In this document: in pieces, positions 17,521-26,534 of the stretch
How the letters are laid out: each line of letters starts with the position of its first letter
Numbering within the stretch: the first letter of the stretch is position 1
NCBI GenBank assembly: GCA_963748485.1
Contig: CAVVJF010000006.1
Coordinates: 50,990-114,989, forward strand
Length of the DNA stretch: 64,000 nt
Reading direction: 5' to 3'
DNA from: DASRWT01 sp963748485
GTDB lineage: Bacteria; Methylomirabilota; Methylomirabilia; Rokubacteriales; CSP1-6
Program-made: the position numbers and the translations under genes
The notes under the pieces: generated by a model
Told to the model about the DNA's origin: nothing
The model's input: only the letters and a program-made list of their open reading frames with translations
Databases searched by the model: none

Positions 17521-20500
17521 GCGTCCTCCCTCACCGCCGCCTCCGCCTGCTTCAGCCAGAAGCGCATGTCCATCTCGCGAAACATGGTCGTCGCGATCGT
17601 GAGATGCTGCCGCGCCTCGTCGGGCTTGCTCATCTGCCGGGCGCGCTTGCCCAGGCCGAGATGGCAGTGAGCGATGAGAGGCCGCATGCCGAGCCGTTCC
17701 GCGAGGACCAGGGCGTCGCGATAGTAGCCGTCCGCATCCTCGAGGCCCCGCGCCGACGCAACGTCGCCGGCGAGGCCGAGGGCTTGGGCCTCGCCGGCTC
17801 GCGCCCCGAGTCGGCGGGCGACGTCCAGCGCCTCTTGGGCGTGGCCCGCGGCCTCGGCGACGCGTCCCGCCACGAGGAAGGTAATTCCCCCGTACAGGAG
17901 AATCGGAGCCGCCCAACGGAAGCTCTCGCTGTCGCGGGACTCCTTGATGGCAGTCGTGGCCAGCGGAAGGGCCTCGGCGCTCAGTCCGGCCAGCGCCTGC
18001 GCGGTCGCGAAGGCCGCAGCGGCGATCGCCATGCCGGCGACGAAGTTCGCGGTTCGGCAAAGCTCGTGCGTACGCTGGAGGATCGGCATGGCGCGAACGA
18101 CATCCCCGCGCCGCAGATGGGCGTGTCCCAGACCAAGCGAGCCCCAATACAAGCTCAGGGGATGGTCCGCTTCCTCCGCCGTGCGCAAGGCGACGGTTCC
18201 GTGCCGGATCGCCTCGTCGAACCGGCCCAGCTGGGACAGCGCGTCGGCGAGCAGCGTTCGCGAGAGCACCGACTGGATCACGGGCGCCCCGAAGCGCTCG
18301 TAGCGCAGATTGCCCTCGAGCGTGAGATTTCGTTCGAGGAGGGCGACGGCGTCGGGGAGCTCCCCCCGGCTGACGTAGGCCATGCCCAGGAAGGACGTCG
18401 CCACGACCGTGATGGCGGCATCGTCGAGCCGCTGGCCGATGCCGAGCGCTTCCCGCCCGAATCTGGCGGCCTCGTCGTACTCGCCGCCGCCCAGGCACTG
18501 GATCACCATGAACGTGGCGACCCGCGCGAGGCGGCGCTCATCGCCGAGCGACCTTGCGAGCCCTTCCGCCTTGTGGAGGTGCTCCGCCATGCGCGCCCGA
18601 TCGCCGAGCGGCAGGAGGGCGTTTCGGAGGTCGATGTGCACGTCGACGGCGAGCTCGGTCGTCTGCCGGCTCTCGGGCAGATGTCCCATGGCCGCGCTCG
18701 CCTGGTCCAGGTGGCCGACGGCCTCTCGGTAGGCGGCCCGCCCCATGGCCCGGAGCCCCGCCTGGTGAAAGTAGACGACGGCCTTCTCCCAGAGCTCACC
18801 GCGCAGGGCGTGATGCGCCAGCCGCTCGGAGTGGTCGGTACCACGCTCGGTGGCGAGGCGCTCGATGGTCTCGGTGACGCGGGCATGCAGGGTCCGCTGC
18901 CGCTCGTGCAACAGTCCGCCGTAGGCGACCTCGTGCGTAAGCGCGTGCTTGAAGGTGAATTCCAGGTCCGGATAGATGCGAGTCTCGTAGAGGAATTCCG
19001 CGGCCTGCAGGTGGGAAAGCTCGGCGCGTACCTCGGGTTCTGGCGAATCCGCGATCGCGAGCAGGAGCGGCATCGGCACGTCCTTGCCGATGACCGCGGC
19101 CGCCTGGAGCAGCCGCTTCGCCTCGGGCGTCAGGCGGTCGATCCGCGCCGCCAGGATGGCCCGCACGGTGGCGGGGATCCTGAGCTCGGCGACGGGCCGC
19201 GTCAGACGGTAGGCGCCGCGCTCCCCGGCCAGGGCCGCCGTCTCTACAAGCGCCCGCACGCTCTCCTCGACGAAGAGAGGATTCGCTTCCGTCCGCTCGA
19301 CGAGCAGCGCCTTGAGCGGGCCCAGGTCGGCATCGGTCCCGAGCAGGGCGTCGAGCAGTTCGTCGGCGCCCTCGGGCGGGAGGGGATCGATGCGCAGCTG
19401 CCGGTAGAAGGTCTTGCCGCCCCAGGCGTGCTGATACTCGGGCCGGTAGTTGACGAGTAGCGCGAGGCGCGCGGTGGGCACGCTGTCCACGAGACCATCG
19501 AGCAGCGCCTGCGTCTCGCCGTCGATCCAGTGCAGGTCCTCGAAGACCACGACCAAGGGCTGCACCTCGCTCTCGCGCAAGAGGAGATGCTTGAGGGCGT
19601 CGAGCGTGCGCTGCCGCCGCTGGAGGGGATCGAGCGCCTGCCACGCGGCATCGTCCGACGGCACATCGAGCAGCGCCAGCAAGGCGGGCACCGTGGGCGC
19701 GAGGGCGCCGGCGAGGGTCAGTACCTTTCCCGTGACTTTCTCCCGGATCCGGCGAGGGTCGTCGCGGCTGTCGATCTCGAAGTAGACGCGGAGCAGGTCG
19801 ATGACGGGCTGATATGCGGTGGCCTTGCCGTAGGAGACCGACGCGGATTGTAGGATCAGCCAGCCGTGCACACGGTGGGAGTACGTGAGCTCCCAGAACA
19901 GCCGCGACTTGCCGACTCCCGGCTCCCCAACTACCGCGACCACCTGCCCCTGGCCGCGGCCCGCCCGGTCGAGGGCGTCGCGCAGCTGCTCCAGCTCGGC
20001 GCTCCGGCCGACGAAGCGAGTGAGCCCCCGCCGCGCCGCGGCTTCGAGACGAGTACGGGCGGCGCCCGCCCCCATCAGCTCGAACACCTCGACCGGATCC
20101 GGGAGGCCTTTGATCGGCACCGGTCCCAGGGGTGTGACCTGGATGAAGCCCTCGGCCAGGCGCAGCGTCTCCGGCGCGAGGCGAATGCTGCCCGGGGCCG
20201 CGAGCTGCTCCATGCGTGCCGCCAGGTTCGTGGTCTGGCCTACGGCGGAGTAGTCCATGCGCAGATCGCTGCCGACCGAGCGGACGACGACATCGCCCGA
20301 GTTGATGCCGACCCGGATTTGTATCTCGACGCCCTGAGCGCGGCGCAGCTCCTCCGAGTAGCGCCGGACCGCCTCCTGCATCCGCAGGGCGGCGTAGCAG
20401 GCTCGCACGGCGTGATCCTCGTGGGCGAGCGGAGCGCCGAACAGGGCCATGATGCCGTCGCCCATCACCTGATTCACGGTGCCCTCGTAGTGGTGGACGG

Positions 20501-20879
20501 CGTCCATCATGCGCTCGAGCACAGGGTCGAGGAGCTTACGCGCGTCCTCCGGGTCACGGTCGCCGAGCAGCTCCATCGAGCCCTTGACGTCGGAGAAGAG
20601 GACGGTGACCTGCTTGCGCTCGCCCTCGAGCGCGGCCTTGGAGGTGAGGATCTTCTCGGCGAGATGCTTGGGCGTGTACGTCGCGGGCGCGGCCGCCTCC
20701 GCCTCCGCGTGAATTCCCGCTGCATCCGCGGCGACCGGCCGGCCGCACTGCAGGCAGAAGCGCGCGCTCCCCGGGAGCTCGGCGCCGCACGCGGCGCAGG
20801 CGCGCGTCAGCGGAGTGCCGCAGCCGAGACAGAACCGGGCGTGAAGGGGATTATCCTGCTGACAGCGGACACACTGCAC
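17517..20879 (-). CDS. Zinc-ribbon / class III nucleotidyl cyclase / AAA / TPR signalling protein
   Basis: A 1,120-residue cytoplasmic protein starting at GTG 20,879 with a GGGGAGG ribosome site. Two zinc ribbons (CVRC...CLGC and CAAC...CLQC, residues 3-46) precede a class III cyclase domain (about 88-268). The metal-binding Asp residues are Asp97 in LFSDVKGS and Asp141 in GDGIMALFGAP; the Lys that normally recognises the base appears as Gln in VNQVMGDG. A STAND-like ATPase follows, with Walker A GEPGVGKS at 318-325 and Walker B VVVFEDLHWID, then TPR-like helices to the end. Such proteins are thought to couple ligand sensing by the TPR/NTPase to cyclase output. It heads a coupled operon with MoxR and DUF58, an unusual partnership. 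Confidence 0.88.
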   Translation of the reverse strand: MQCVRCQQDNPLHARFCLGCGTPLTRACAACGAELPGSARFCLQCGRPVAADAAGIHAEAEAAAPATYTPKHLAEKILTSKAALEGERKQVTVLFSDVKGSMELLGDRDPEDARKLLDPVLERMMDAVHHYEGTVNQVMGDGIMALFGAPLAHEDHAVRACYAALRMQEAVRRYSEELRRAQGVEIQIRVGINSGDVVVRSVGSDLRMDYSAVGQTTNLAARMEQLAAPGSIRLAPETLRLAEGFIQVTPLGPVPIKGLPDPVEVFELMGAGAARTRLEAAARRGLTRFVGRSAELEQLRDALDRAGRGQGQVVAVVGEPGVGKSRLFWELTYSHRVHGWLILQSASVSYGKATAYQPVIDLLRVYFEIDSRDDPRRIREKVTGKVLTLAGALAPTVPALLALLDVPSDDAAWQALDPLQRRQRTLDALKHLLLRESEVQPLVVVFEDLHWIDGETQALLDGLVDSVPTARLALLVNYRPEYQHAWGGKTFYRQLRIDPLPPEGADELLDALLGTDADLGPLKALLVERTEANPLFVEESVRALVETAALAGERGAYRLTRPVAELRIPATVRAILAARIDRLTPEAKRLLQAAAVIGKDVPMPLLLAIADSPEPEVRAELSHLQAAEFLYETRIYPDLEFTFKHALTHEVAYGGLLHERQRTLHARVTETIERLATERGTDHSERLAHHALRGELWEKAVVYFHQAGLRAMGRAAYREAVGHLDQASAAMGHLPESRQTTELAVDVHIDLRNALLPLGDRARMAEHLHKAEGLARSLGDERRLARVATFMVIQCLGGGEYDEAARFGREALGIGQRLDDAAITVVATSFLGMAYVSRGELPDAVALLERNLTLEGNLRYERFGAPVIQSVLSRTLLADALSQLGRFDEAIRHGTVALRTAEEADHPLSLYWGSLGLGHAHLRRGDVVRAMPILQRTHELCRTANFVAGMAIAAAAFATAQALAGLSAEALPLATTAIKESRDSESFRWAAPILLYGGITFLVAGRVAEAAGHAQEALDVARRLGARAGEAQALGLAGDVASARGLEDADGYYRDALVLAERLGMRPLIAHCHLGLGKRARQMSKPDEARQHLTIATTMFREMDMRFWLKQAEAAVREDA

Positions 20880-21029
20880 GCGGCGCGCCTCCCCATCGGC
20901 CGAACCGAGCCGGACACCTATCGTGGGACGGGTGGGCCGACCTTAGCCGGACTTCTCGCGAGCGTCAAGGAGCGCAGGCGCGCGCCCGCGGTTGACGCCT
21001 GCGCCCACGCGTGACAGGATGCCGACGCC

Positions 21030-22277
21030 ATGGCGGACCCGCGGCCTCCGGTGGACGGCATTTTCTCCGCAGAGGACACGCCGCAGCGCCTCGCCGACGG
21101 CATCCATCTCCTCCCGCTGTTCGGGAATGCGACGTGCGTGGACACGGGCGACGGGCTCATCATCGTGGACACCTGCGTGCGCGGGCGCGGCCCCCGGCTG
21201 CTCGACATGATCCGGGCGCTCTCCGACGCGCCCATCCGGTACGTGATCTACACGCACGGGCACTTCGACCACGCCTTCGGCGTGTGGGCCCTCCTCGAGG
21301 AGGCCGAGCGACGCGGCCGGCCGCGCCCGGTGATCGTGGGGCACGAGGCGGTAGCGGCGCGCTTCGATCGCTACCTCGAGATGGCCGACTACACAGACCA
21401 CATCAACCGCATCCAGTTCCGGGTCCCGCCCGAGCAGAAGATCATCGTGCCCGAGCGCTTCCACTATCCGGACCTGGTCTATCGCGACGAGCTGACGCTG
21501 CGGGTGGGCGACCTGACGCTGCGGCTCCGTCACGCCAAGGGGGAGACGGACGATGCCACCTGGGTGTGGATCCCCGAGCGCCGGACCGCCTGCGTGGGCG
21601 ACCTCTTCCTCTGGTCCTGCCCCAATATCGGTAACCCGTTCAAGGTGCAACGCTACGAGGTGGAGTGGGCGGCGGCGCTCGAGGCCGTCGCCGCGGAGGC
21701 GCCGGTGGCGATGGCGCCCGGGCATGGGCCGGGCCTCGTCGGCGAGGGCGCCGTGCGCGAGGCCTGCCTGGACACGGCGCGGGCGCTGCGCTGGCTCCAC
21801 GACGAGGTGGTGCGACGGCTCAATGCCGGCATGTGGCCCGCCGAGATCCTGCGCGCGGTCACCGCGCTCCCGCCCGATCTCGCCGCCAAGCCCTACCTGG
21901 CGCCCACCTACGGTTGCCCCACCTTCGTCGTGCACGGGATACTTCGCCGTTATCACGGCTGGTTCGACGGCAACGCGGCGCACCTCTTTCCCTCTCCCGC
22001 GGCGGAGATCGCGAGGGAAGTCGCGGCGCTGGCGGGAACGGGGCGCCTGCTGGACCGGGCGCGGGAGCTCGCCGCGAAGGGAGACGTCCAGCTTGCCCTG
22101 CACCTGGTGGATCTCGTGCTCGACGCCGGCGAAGCGGGCCCGCGCGCGGAGGCGCAGGGGCTCAAGGCGGAGCTGCTCGCCGCGCGGGCCGCGGCGGAGC
22201 CGTCCTTCATCGCGCGGAGCATTCTCAAGAATGGGGCGGAGGCCGCCGCCGTCGAGGCCCGCCGGGTCGGCGGCTGA
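21030..22277 (+). CDS. Metallo-beta-lactamase-fold hydrolase with alkylsulfatase-like C-terminal region
   Basis: A 415-residue enzyme with the metal motif THGHFDHAFG (HxHxDH at 76-81) and later ligands in HAKGETDD, CVGD and APGHGPG. The C-terminal helical half contains a YHGWFDGNAAHLFP segment, the signature of the alkyl-sulfatase dimerisation domain, so hydrolysis of an alkyl sulfate or related ester is plausible. There is no signal peptide. A TTGACG hexamer at 20,992-20,997 could be a -35 element, although the matching -10 is weak. The acyl-CoA dehydrogenase gene starts 1 nt after its stop. Confidence 0.85.
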   Translation: MADPRPPVDGIFSAEDTPQRLADGIHLLPLFGNATCVDTGDGLIIVDTCVRGRGPRLLDMIRALSDAPIRYVIYTHGHFDHAFGVWALLEEAERRGRPRPVIVGHEAVAARFDRYLEMADYTDHINRIQFRVPPEQKIIVPERFHYPDLVYRDELTLRVGDLTLRLRHAKGETDDATWVWIPERRTACVGDLFLWSCPNIGNPFKVQRYEVEWAAALEAVAAEAPVAMAPGHGPGLVGEGAVREACLDTARALRWLHDEVVRRLNAGMWPAEILRAVTALPPDLAAKPYLAPTYGCPTFVVHGILRRYHGWFDGNAAHLFPSPAAEIAREVAALAGTGRLLDRARELAAKGDVQLALHLVDLVLDAGEAGPRAEAQGLKAELLAARAAAEPSFIARSILKNGAEAAAVEARRVGG

Positions 22278-22278
22278 C

Positions 22279-23433
22279 ATGGCGCTCGACTTCGCGCTGG
22301 CGCCCGAGCAGGAGACGCTGGTGCGGACCCTGCGTGCTTTCGCCCAGCGCGAGCTGGCCCCGCGCAGCGGCGAGTGGGATCGGTCCGGCGTGTTCCCCAC
22401 CGAGGCCTGGCGCCAGATGGGCGGGCTCGGTCTGCTCGGCCTGCGGGTACCCGCGGGGCTGGGCGGCCAGGAGACCGATCTCGTCACCGTCGGCCTGGCC
22501 ATGGCCGAGATCGGGCGAGGAGATCTCTCGTGCACGTACGGCATACAGCTTGCCGTGCTCGCCGCCGAGATCCTGGGCGCCAACGGCACCCCCGCGCTGC
22601 GTGAGCGCTGGCTGCCGCCCATGACGCGGGGCGAGGCGGTGATCGCCCTGGCTCTCACGGAGCCGGGCGCCGGCTCCGATGCTGCGCACCTGGTCTGCCG
22701 GGCCCGTCGCGAGGGCGAGGACTATGTCCTGACTGGCGAGAAGTCGGGCATCAGCCTCGGCATGGCTGCCCACGCCGCCATCGTCTTCGCCCGCACTGCT
22801 GCCGAGGGAGCGCGCGGGGTGTCCGCCTTTCTCGTGCCGCTGGACCTGCCCGGCGTGGCGCGAAGTCCGCTCCGCGACATGGGATCGCGGGCGATCGGCC
22901 GCGCCGTGCTCGCGTTCGACGGCGTGCGCATCCCCAGGTCGCATCGCCTGGGCGAGGAAGGCACCGGCTTCCACCAGGCGATGCGCGGCTTCGACTTCAA
23001 CCGCGCCCTGATCTCGCTGGCCTGCCTCGGCTCGGCGGAGGCCTCGCTGGAAGAGACCATGACCTACGTGAAGGAGCGCCAGGCCTTCGGGCGCCCGCTG
23101 GCGCGGTTCGAGGGTGTCACGTTTCCGCTGGCGGAGGCGGCGACCCTGCTCGAGGCGGCGCGGGGGCTCTGTTTCCGCGCCCTCTGGCTCGCCGATCACG
23201 ATCGGTCCTGCACCAAGGAGTCGGCGATGGTGAAGTGGTGGGCGCCGCGCCTGGCCGTGGACACCATCCACCAGTGCCTCCTGCTCCACGGACACTACGG
23301 CTACACCGACGAGCTCCCGTTCGAGCGCCGGATGCGGGATGTGATGGGGCTCGAGATCGGCGACGGCACCGCGGAGGTCATGAAGATGGTGGTCGCGCGC
23401 GAGCTGCTGGGCCGCGAGAGCCTGCCCTACTAG
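22279..23433 (+). CDS. Acyl-CoA dehydrogenase
   Basis: From ATG 22,279 the flavoprotein has 384 residues. Family signatures are ALTEPGAGSD (FAD/substrate loop), YVKERQAFGRPL and the C-terminal IGDGTAEVMKMVVAREL. In most acyl-CoA dehydrogenases the catalytic base is Glu in a YEGT-like motif; the aligned residue here is Asp in GDGT, a change known in some alicyclic (cyclohexane-carboxyl-CoA type) dehydrogenases. The start is chosen by the 1-nt spacing from the hydrolase stop and the MALDFALAPEQETL N-terminus. It probably removes two hydrogens from an acyl-CoA whose chain or ring is not known. Confidence 0.92.
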   Translation: MALDFALAPEQETLVRTLRAFAQRELAPRSGEWDRSGVFPTEAWRQMGGLGLLGLRVPAGLGGQETDLVTVGLAMAEIGRGDLSCTYGIQLAVLAAEILGANGTPALRERWLPPMTRGEAVIALALTEPGAGSDAAHLVCRARREGEDYVLTGEKSGISLGMAAHAAIVFARTAAEGARGVSAFLVPLDLPGVARSPLRDMGSRAIGRAVLAFDGVRIPRSHRLGEEGTGFHQAMRGFDFNRALISLACLGSAEASLEETMTYVKERQAFGRPLARFEGVTFPLAEAATLLEAARGLCFRALWLADHDRSCTKESAMVKWWAPRLAVDTIHQCLLLHGHYGYTDELPFERRMRDVMGLEIGDGTAEVMKMVVARELLGRESLPY

Positions 23434-23457
23434 CCCCCGAGAGGAGACCTTCCCCCC

Positions 23458-23937
23458 ATGACTCAGCATCCGTCGTTGCCCACTCTCACCGTGAGCCACA
23501 TCGTGGACGGTCCCACGCCCCCCGCTGCTGCCAATGCCACGTGGCCGAACGTGCTGCTCACGCGCGTGCCCGAGCTGGCCGACCAGTTAGGCCCCGGCGT
23601 GTGGGCGAAGCGCATCATCGCCGACGAGCGGCAGCTGGTGACCCTGATCTCGAGCCCGGCGGGGACGGGCAACCGTCCGCACTGGCACCGTGACTTCGAC
23701 GAGTGGTGGGTAGTGCTGGCGGGACGGCTGGCGTGGGAGCTGACGGGCGGGACCGTGCTGCGGGCGGCCAAGGACGACGTGGTGTGGGTGCCGCGCGGGA
23801 CCGTGCACCACATCCGTACGGACGGCGCCGAGCGCTCGCTACGGCTGGCCGTGGCGATGCCGCCCGCCGTGCACTACTTCAGCCCCTGCGAGCAGTGCGG
23901 CTTCACCGACGAGGGGCCCCGGGAGTGGCGTGCCTGA
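23458..23937 (+). CDS. Cupin domain protein
   Basis: A 159-residue single-domain cupin. Motif 1 reads HWHRDFDEWWVVLAGR, with His75, His77 and Glu82 as likely metal ligands, and motif 2 contains VPRGTVHHIRT with His117 or His118. A C-terminal CEQCG pair could bind metal but is not a core cupin feature. GAGAGGAGACC 14-24 nt before the ATG gives a ribosome site somewhat farther than usual. It follows the acyl-CoA dehydrogenase by 24 nt and may be co-transcribed. It could be an enzyme or a sensor; no substrate can be assigned. Confidence 0.85.
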   Translation: MTQHPSLPTLTVSHIVDGPTPPAAANATWPNVLLTRVPELADQLGPGVWAKRIIADERQLVTLISSPAGTGNRPHWHRDFDEWWVVLAGRLAWELTGGTVLRAAKDDVVWVPRGTVHHIRTDGAERSLRLAVAMPPAVHYFSPCEQCGFTDEGPREWRA

Positions 23938-24009
23938 GGTAGAGTAGGGCGCGATCTCGGGGAGCGCGTCGGACAGCGTCGTCCTTCACCCCCACACGGA
24001 GGAGCGGTC

Positions 24010-25143
24010 ATGGCCACCCCACGGGTCCTCATCTCGCTTGCGTGCTCGCTCGTGCTCGTTGCCGCCGTCGCGCCCGCCGCGGACGCCCAGGCGCCGCCCC
24101 GGACGCAGTGGAAGATGCAGAGCAGCTGGCCCGCCGCCGATTTCCACCAGGTGAACCCCAAGGGGCTGGTGGAGAAGATCGCGGAGATGTCGGGCGGCCG
24201 GCTCCAGGTCGATCTGCAGCCTGCGGGCACGGTGGTGCCCGCGTTCGAAGTGCTCGACGCGGTCAACCGCGGCATCATCGACGCCGGGCACTCCTGGCCG
24301 GGCTTCTGGACGGGCAAGCATCCGGCAGCGACGCTGTTCGGTAGCGCGCCCGGCGGCCCGTACGGGATGAACTCCGAGGACTATCTCGGCTGGATCTATC
24401 TGGGCGGCGGCCTCGAGCTCTACAACGAGCTCCTGCAGAAGGAGCTCAAGATGAACGTGGTGGTATTCCCGACCTTCGGCGAGACTCCGGAGCCCCAGGG
24501 CTGGTTCCGCAAGGCCATCAAGTCGCCGGCCGACCTGAAGGGCTTGAAGTTCCGGGCCACCGGCATCGCCGCCGAGGTCTTCAAGGAAATGGGGATGGCG
24601 GTGGTCAGCATCCCGCCCGGCGAAATCGTGCCGGGGCTCGAACGTGGCGTGGTCGATGCCGCCGAGTTCAGCGACCCCAGTGCCGACATGGCGATCGGGC
24701 TCCACCAGGTGCGGAAGTTCTATCACATGCCCGGCATCCATCAGCCCACCGGCATCATGGAGATGCAGATCAACAAGGCCAAGTGGGAAGCCCTCCCCGC
24801 GGACGTCAAGTCCATCGTCAAACACGCCGCGATGGCCGAGGCTCTCCACTACACGCTGAAAATGCTCGACCGCAACAGCCAAGACCTCGTGACCCTCGTG
24901 ACCAAGCACGGGGTCACCGTGGTCGAGACGCCGCGCGAGGTGTTCGAGGAGATCCTCAAGGCCTGGGACAAGGTCGCCGACCGCAAGGCCAAGGAGAACC
25001 CGTTCTTCGCCAAGGTCCTGGAGTCGCAGAAGGCGTGGGCGCAGCGCGTGGTGCCGTACCGCCGGTGCTGCCACCCGCCGTACGAGTTCGCGGCCGACTA
25101 CTACTGGAAGGGCGTGAATCCGTACAAGATCGTTAAGCCCTGA
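24010..25143 (+). CDS. TRAP transporter solute-binding protein (DctP family), orphan
   Basis: A 377-residue periplasmic protein with a Sec signal peptide (cleavage near ADAQ, residue 27). Family signatures include the central strand LKGLKFRATGIAAEVFKEMG with the ligand-carboxylate Arg, and the helix VDAAEFSDPSADMAIGL. A GGAGGAG ribosome site precedes the ATG. TRAP importers need DctQ and DctM membrane subunits; none is encoded nearby, so it must share a remote permease. TRAP ligands are usually carboxylates, amides or sulfonates. Confidence 0.9.
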   Translation: MATPRVLISLACSLVLVAAVAPAADAQAPPRTQWKMQSSWPAADFHQVNPKGLVEKIAEMSGGRLQVDLQPAGTVVPAFEVLDAVNRGIIDAGHSWPGFWTGKHPAATLFGSAPGGPYGMNSEDYLGWIYLGGGLELYNELLQKELKMNVVVFPTFGETPEPQGWFRKAIKSPADLKGLKFRATGIAAEVFKEMGMAVVSIPPGEIVPGLERGVVDAAEFSDPSADMAIGLHQVRKFYHMPGIHQPTGIMEMQINKAKWEALPADVKSIVKHAAMAEALHYTLKMLDRNSQDLVTLVTKHGVTVVETPREVFEEILKAWDKVADRKAKENPFFAKVLESQKAWAQRVVPYRRCCHPPYEFAADYYWKGVNPYKIVKP

Positions 25144-25154
25144 GGGCCGGGCGG

Positions 25155-25310
25155 TCAGGCCGGCGTCGAGATCGGCCGTCCCGGCACGAGCGCGGCGCGC
25201 AGGGTGGGGTCGAGGGACTGGATGGCCCCGAGGAGCTGCCCCCACGCCGCGAGCACGTCGGGCCGATGCGCGAATACCTTGACGGGAAGGGAAGGCAGGA
25301 GGAGCCGACG
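25155..25310 (-). pseudogene. Possible remnant of a carboxymuconolactone decarboxylase/AhpD-like gene
   Basis: Between the TRAP gene and the GNAT gene the minus strand is open for about 50 codons, beginning directly after the GNAT stop and ending at TGA 25,157-25,155. It encodes VKVFAHRPDVLAAWGQLLGAI, which resembles the N-terminal helix of the CMD/AhpD family, but no start codon, catalytic CxxC segment or C-terminal half remains. I read it as a decayed fragment; chance similarity cannot be excluded. Confidence 0.35.
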
Positions 25311-25766
25311 CTAGAGCGCCTTCTCCATGAACACGCTCAGGGGATCCGGCGCGTAGTCGCCGAACGCGGCGATTTCCTCGAAGCCGAGGGCGCGGAAGAG
25401 GCCCAGCGCCTCGGGCTGATGAATGCCGGTCTCCAGGCGCAGACACGCGAGGCCCCGGCGCCGCGCCTCCGTCTCGACGGCGGCGATGAGGCGCCGCCCC
25501 AGGCCCAAGCCCCGGGCCCGCGGCGGCACGTAGATCCGTTTCACTTCGCCGTAACCCGAGGCATCCACGCGCAGCGCGCCGCAGCCCAGCGCTTCCCCCT
25601 CCCGCCGCGCCACGAGGAAGCAGATGTCCGGCCTGGCCAGCGTCTCGATGTCGAGCAGGTGATTGCTCTCGGCCGGATAGAGGCCCGTGAGGTAGGCGTC
25701 CAGCTCCTCCACGAGGCGCACGACCTCGGGCTGCCGCGGCGACTCGATGTCGATGGTGACGGTCAC
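25311..25766 (-). CDS. GNAT family N-acetyltransferase
   Basis: A 151-residue protein with the GNAT fold. The acetyl-CoA-binding motif A is VKRIYVPPRARGLGLGRRLI (RxxGxG/A type) at about 85-104, followed by LGFEEI near the C-terminus. These enzymes transfer an acetyl group to an amine on a small molecule or protein. It is the last intact gene of the operon, starting 9 nt after the SDR gene. Substrate unknown. Confidence 0.85.
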   Translation of the reverse strand: MTVTIDIESPRQPEVVRLVEELDAYLTGLYPAESNHLLDIETLARPDICFLVARREGEALGCGALRVDASGYGEVKRIYVPPRARGLGLGRRLIAAVETEARRRGLACLRLETGIHQPEALGLFRALGFEEIAAFGDYAPDPLSVFMEKAL

Positions 25767-25775
25767 TCCGGGCGG

Positions 25776-26534
25776 CTACCGGGCGGTCAGGCCGCCGTCC
25801 ACCGGCATGGCCTGCCCGGTGACGAACGAGGCTGCGTCCGAGCAGAGCCAAACCACAGCCTCGGCTATCTCTTCCGGCCTGCCAATTCGCCCTATTGGCT
25901 CGATGTGACTCACACGTTCCTCGAGCCCAGGATCGCGCGCCAGGAAGGGCGCCGTCATCCCCGTGCGGATATATCCGGGGCAGACCGCGTTCACGCGGAT
26001 GCCCTCGCGCGCGTATTCGAGCGCGGCGGTGCGCGTGAGGCCGACCACCCCGTGCTTGCTCACCGTGTAGGCGACGTGCCGGGGGAAGCCCAGGAGCCCC
26101 GCGATCGAAGCGGTGTTCACGATGGCGCCGCCGCCCTGCGCGAGCATGCGCGGGATTTCGTGCTTCATGCAGAGCCAGACTCCGGTGAGGTTGACGGCGA
26201 GCACGCGCGCCCACGTCTCCGCGCCGTAGTCGGCGGTACGGGCCTGCTCACCGGGGACGCCGGCATTGTTGAAGGCGCAGTCGAGCCGGCCGAAGCGCCG
26301 GACCGTCTCGGCCACGAGGGCCTCCACGTCGGCCTCGCGGGAGACGTCGGCACGAACGAAGGTGGCCTCGCTGCCCTTGGCTTCAATGAGGCGCACCGTC
26401 TCTTCGCCCCCTTCCGCGGCCACGTCGGACACCACCACCCGCGCCCCTTCCCGGGCGAAGGCCACCGCGGCCGCCCGGCCGATGCCGGACGCCGCGCCGG
26501 TGACGAGCGCGACACGTCCCGCGAGGGAGGCCAT
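25776..26534 (-). CDS. Short-chain dehydrogenase/reductase (classical SDR)
   Basis: From ATG 26,534 the protein has 252 residues. Classical SDR motifs are present: TGAASGIG for cofactor binding (about 12-19), NNAG, Ser in NTASIAGLL, the YTVSK active-site Tyr/Lys and PGYIRTGM. The start overlaps the CoA ligase stop by one base (TGATG). A longer open frame upstream is a shadow of the ligase. It probably oxidises or reduces a hydroxyl/keto group on the pathway intermediate or its CoA ester. Confidence 0.92.
   Translation of the reverse strand: MASLAGRVALVTGAASGIGRAAAVAFAREGARVVVSDVAAEGGEETVRLIEAKGSEATFVRADVSREADVEALVAETVRRFGRLDCAFNNAGVPGEQARTADYGAETWARVLAVNLTGVWLCMKHEIPRMLAQGGGAIVNTASIAGLLGFPRHVAYTVSKHGVVGLTRTAALEYAREGIRVNAVCPGYIRTGMTAPFLARDPGLEERVSHIEPIGRIGRPEEIAEAVVWLCSDAASFVTGQAMPVDGGLTAR

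Noticed and set aside
20992..21020. A sigma-70 promoter for the metallo-beta-lactamase-fold gene (TTGACG-17-CAGGAT)
   Set aside because: The -35 is good, but the -10 matches at only three positions, so I mention it in the gene entry without calling a feature.
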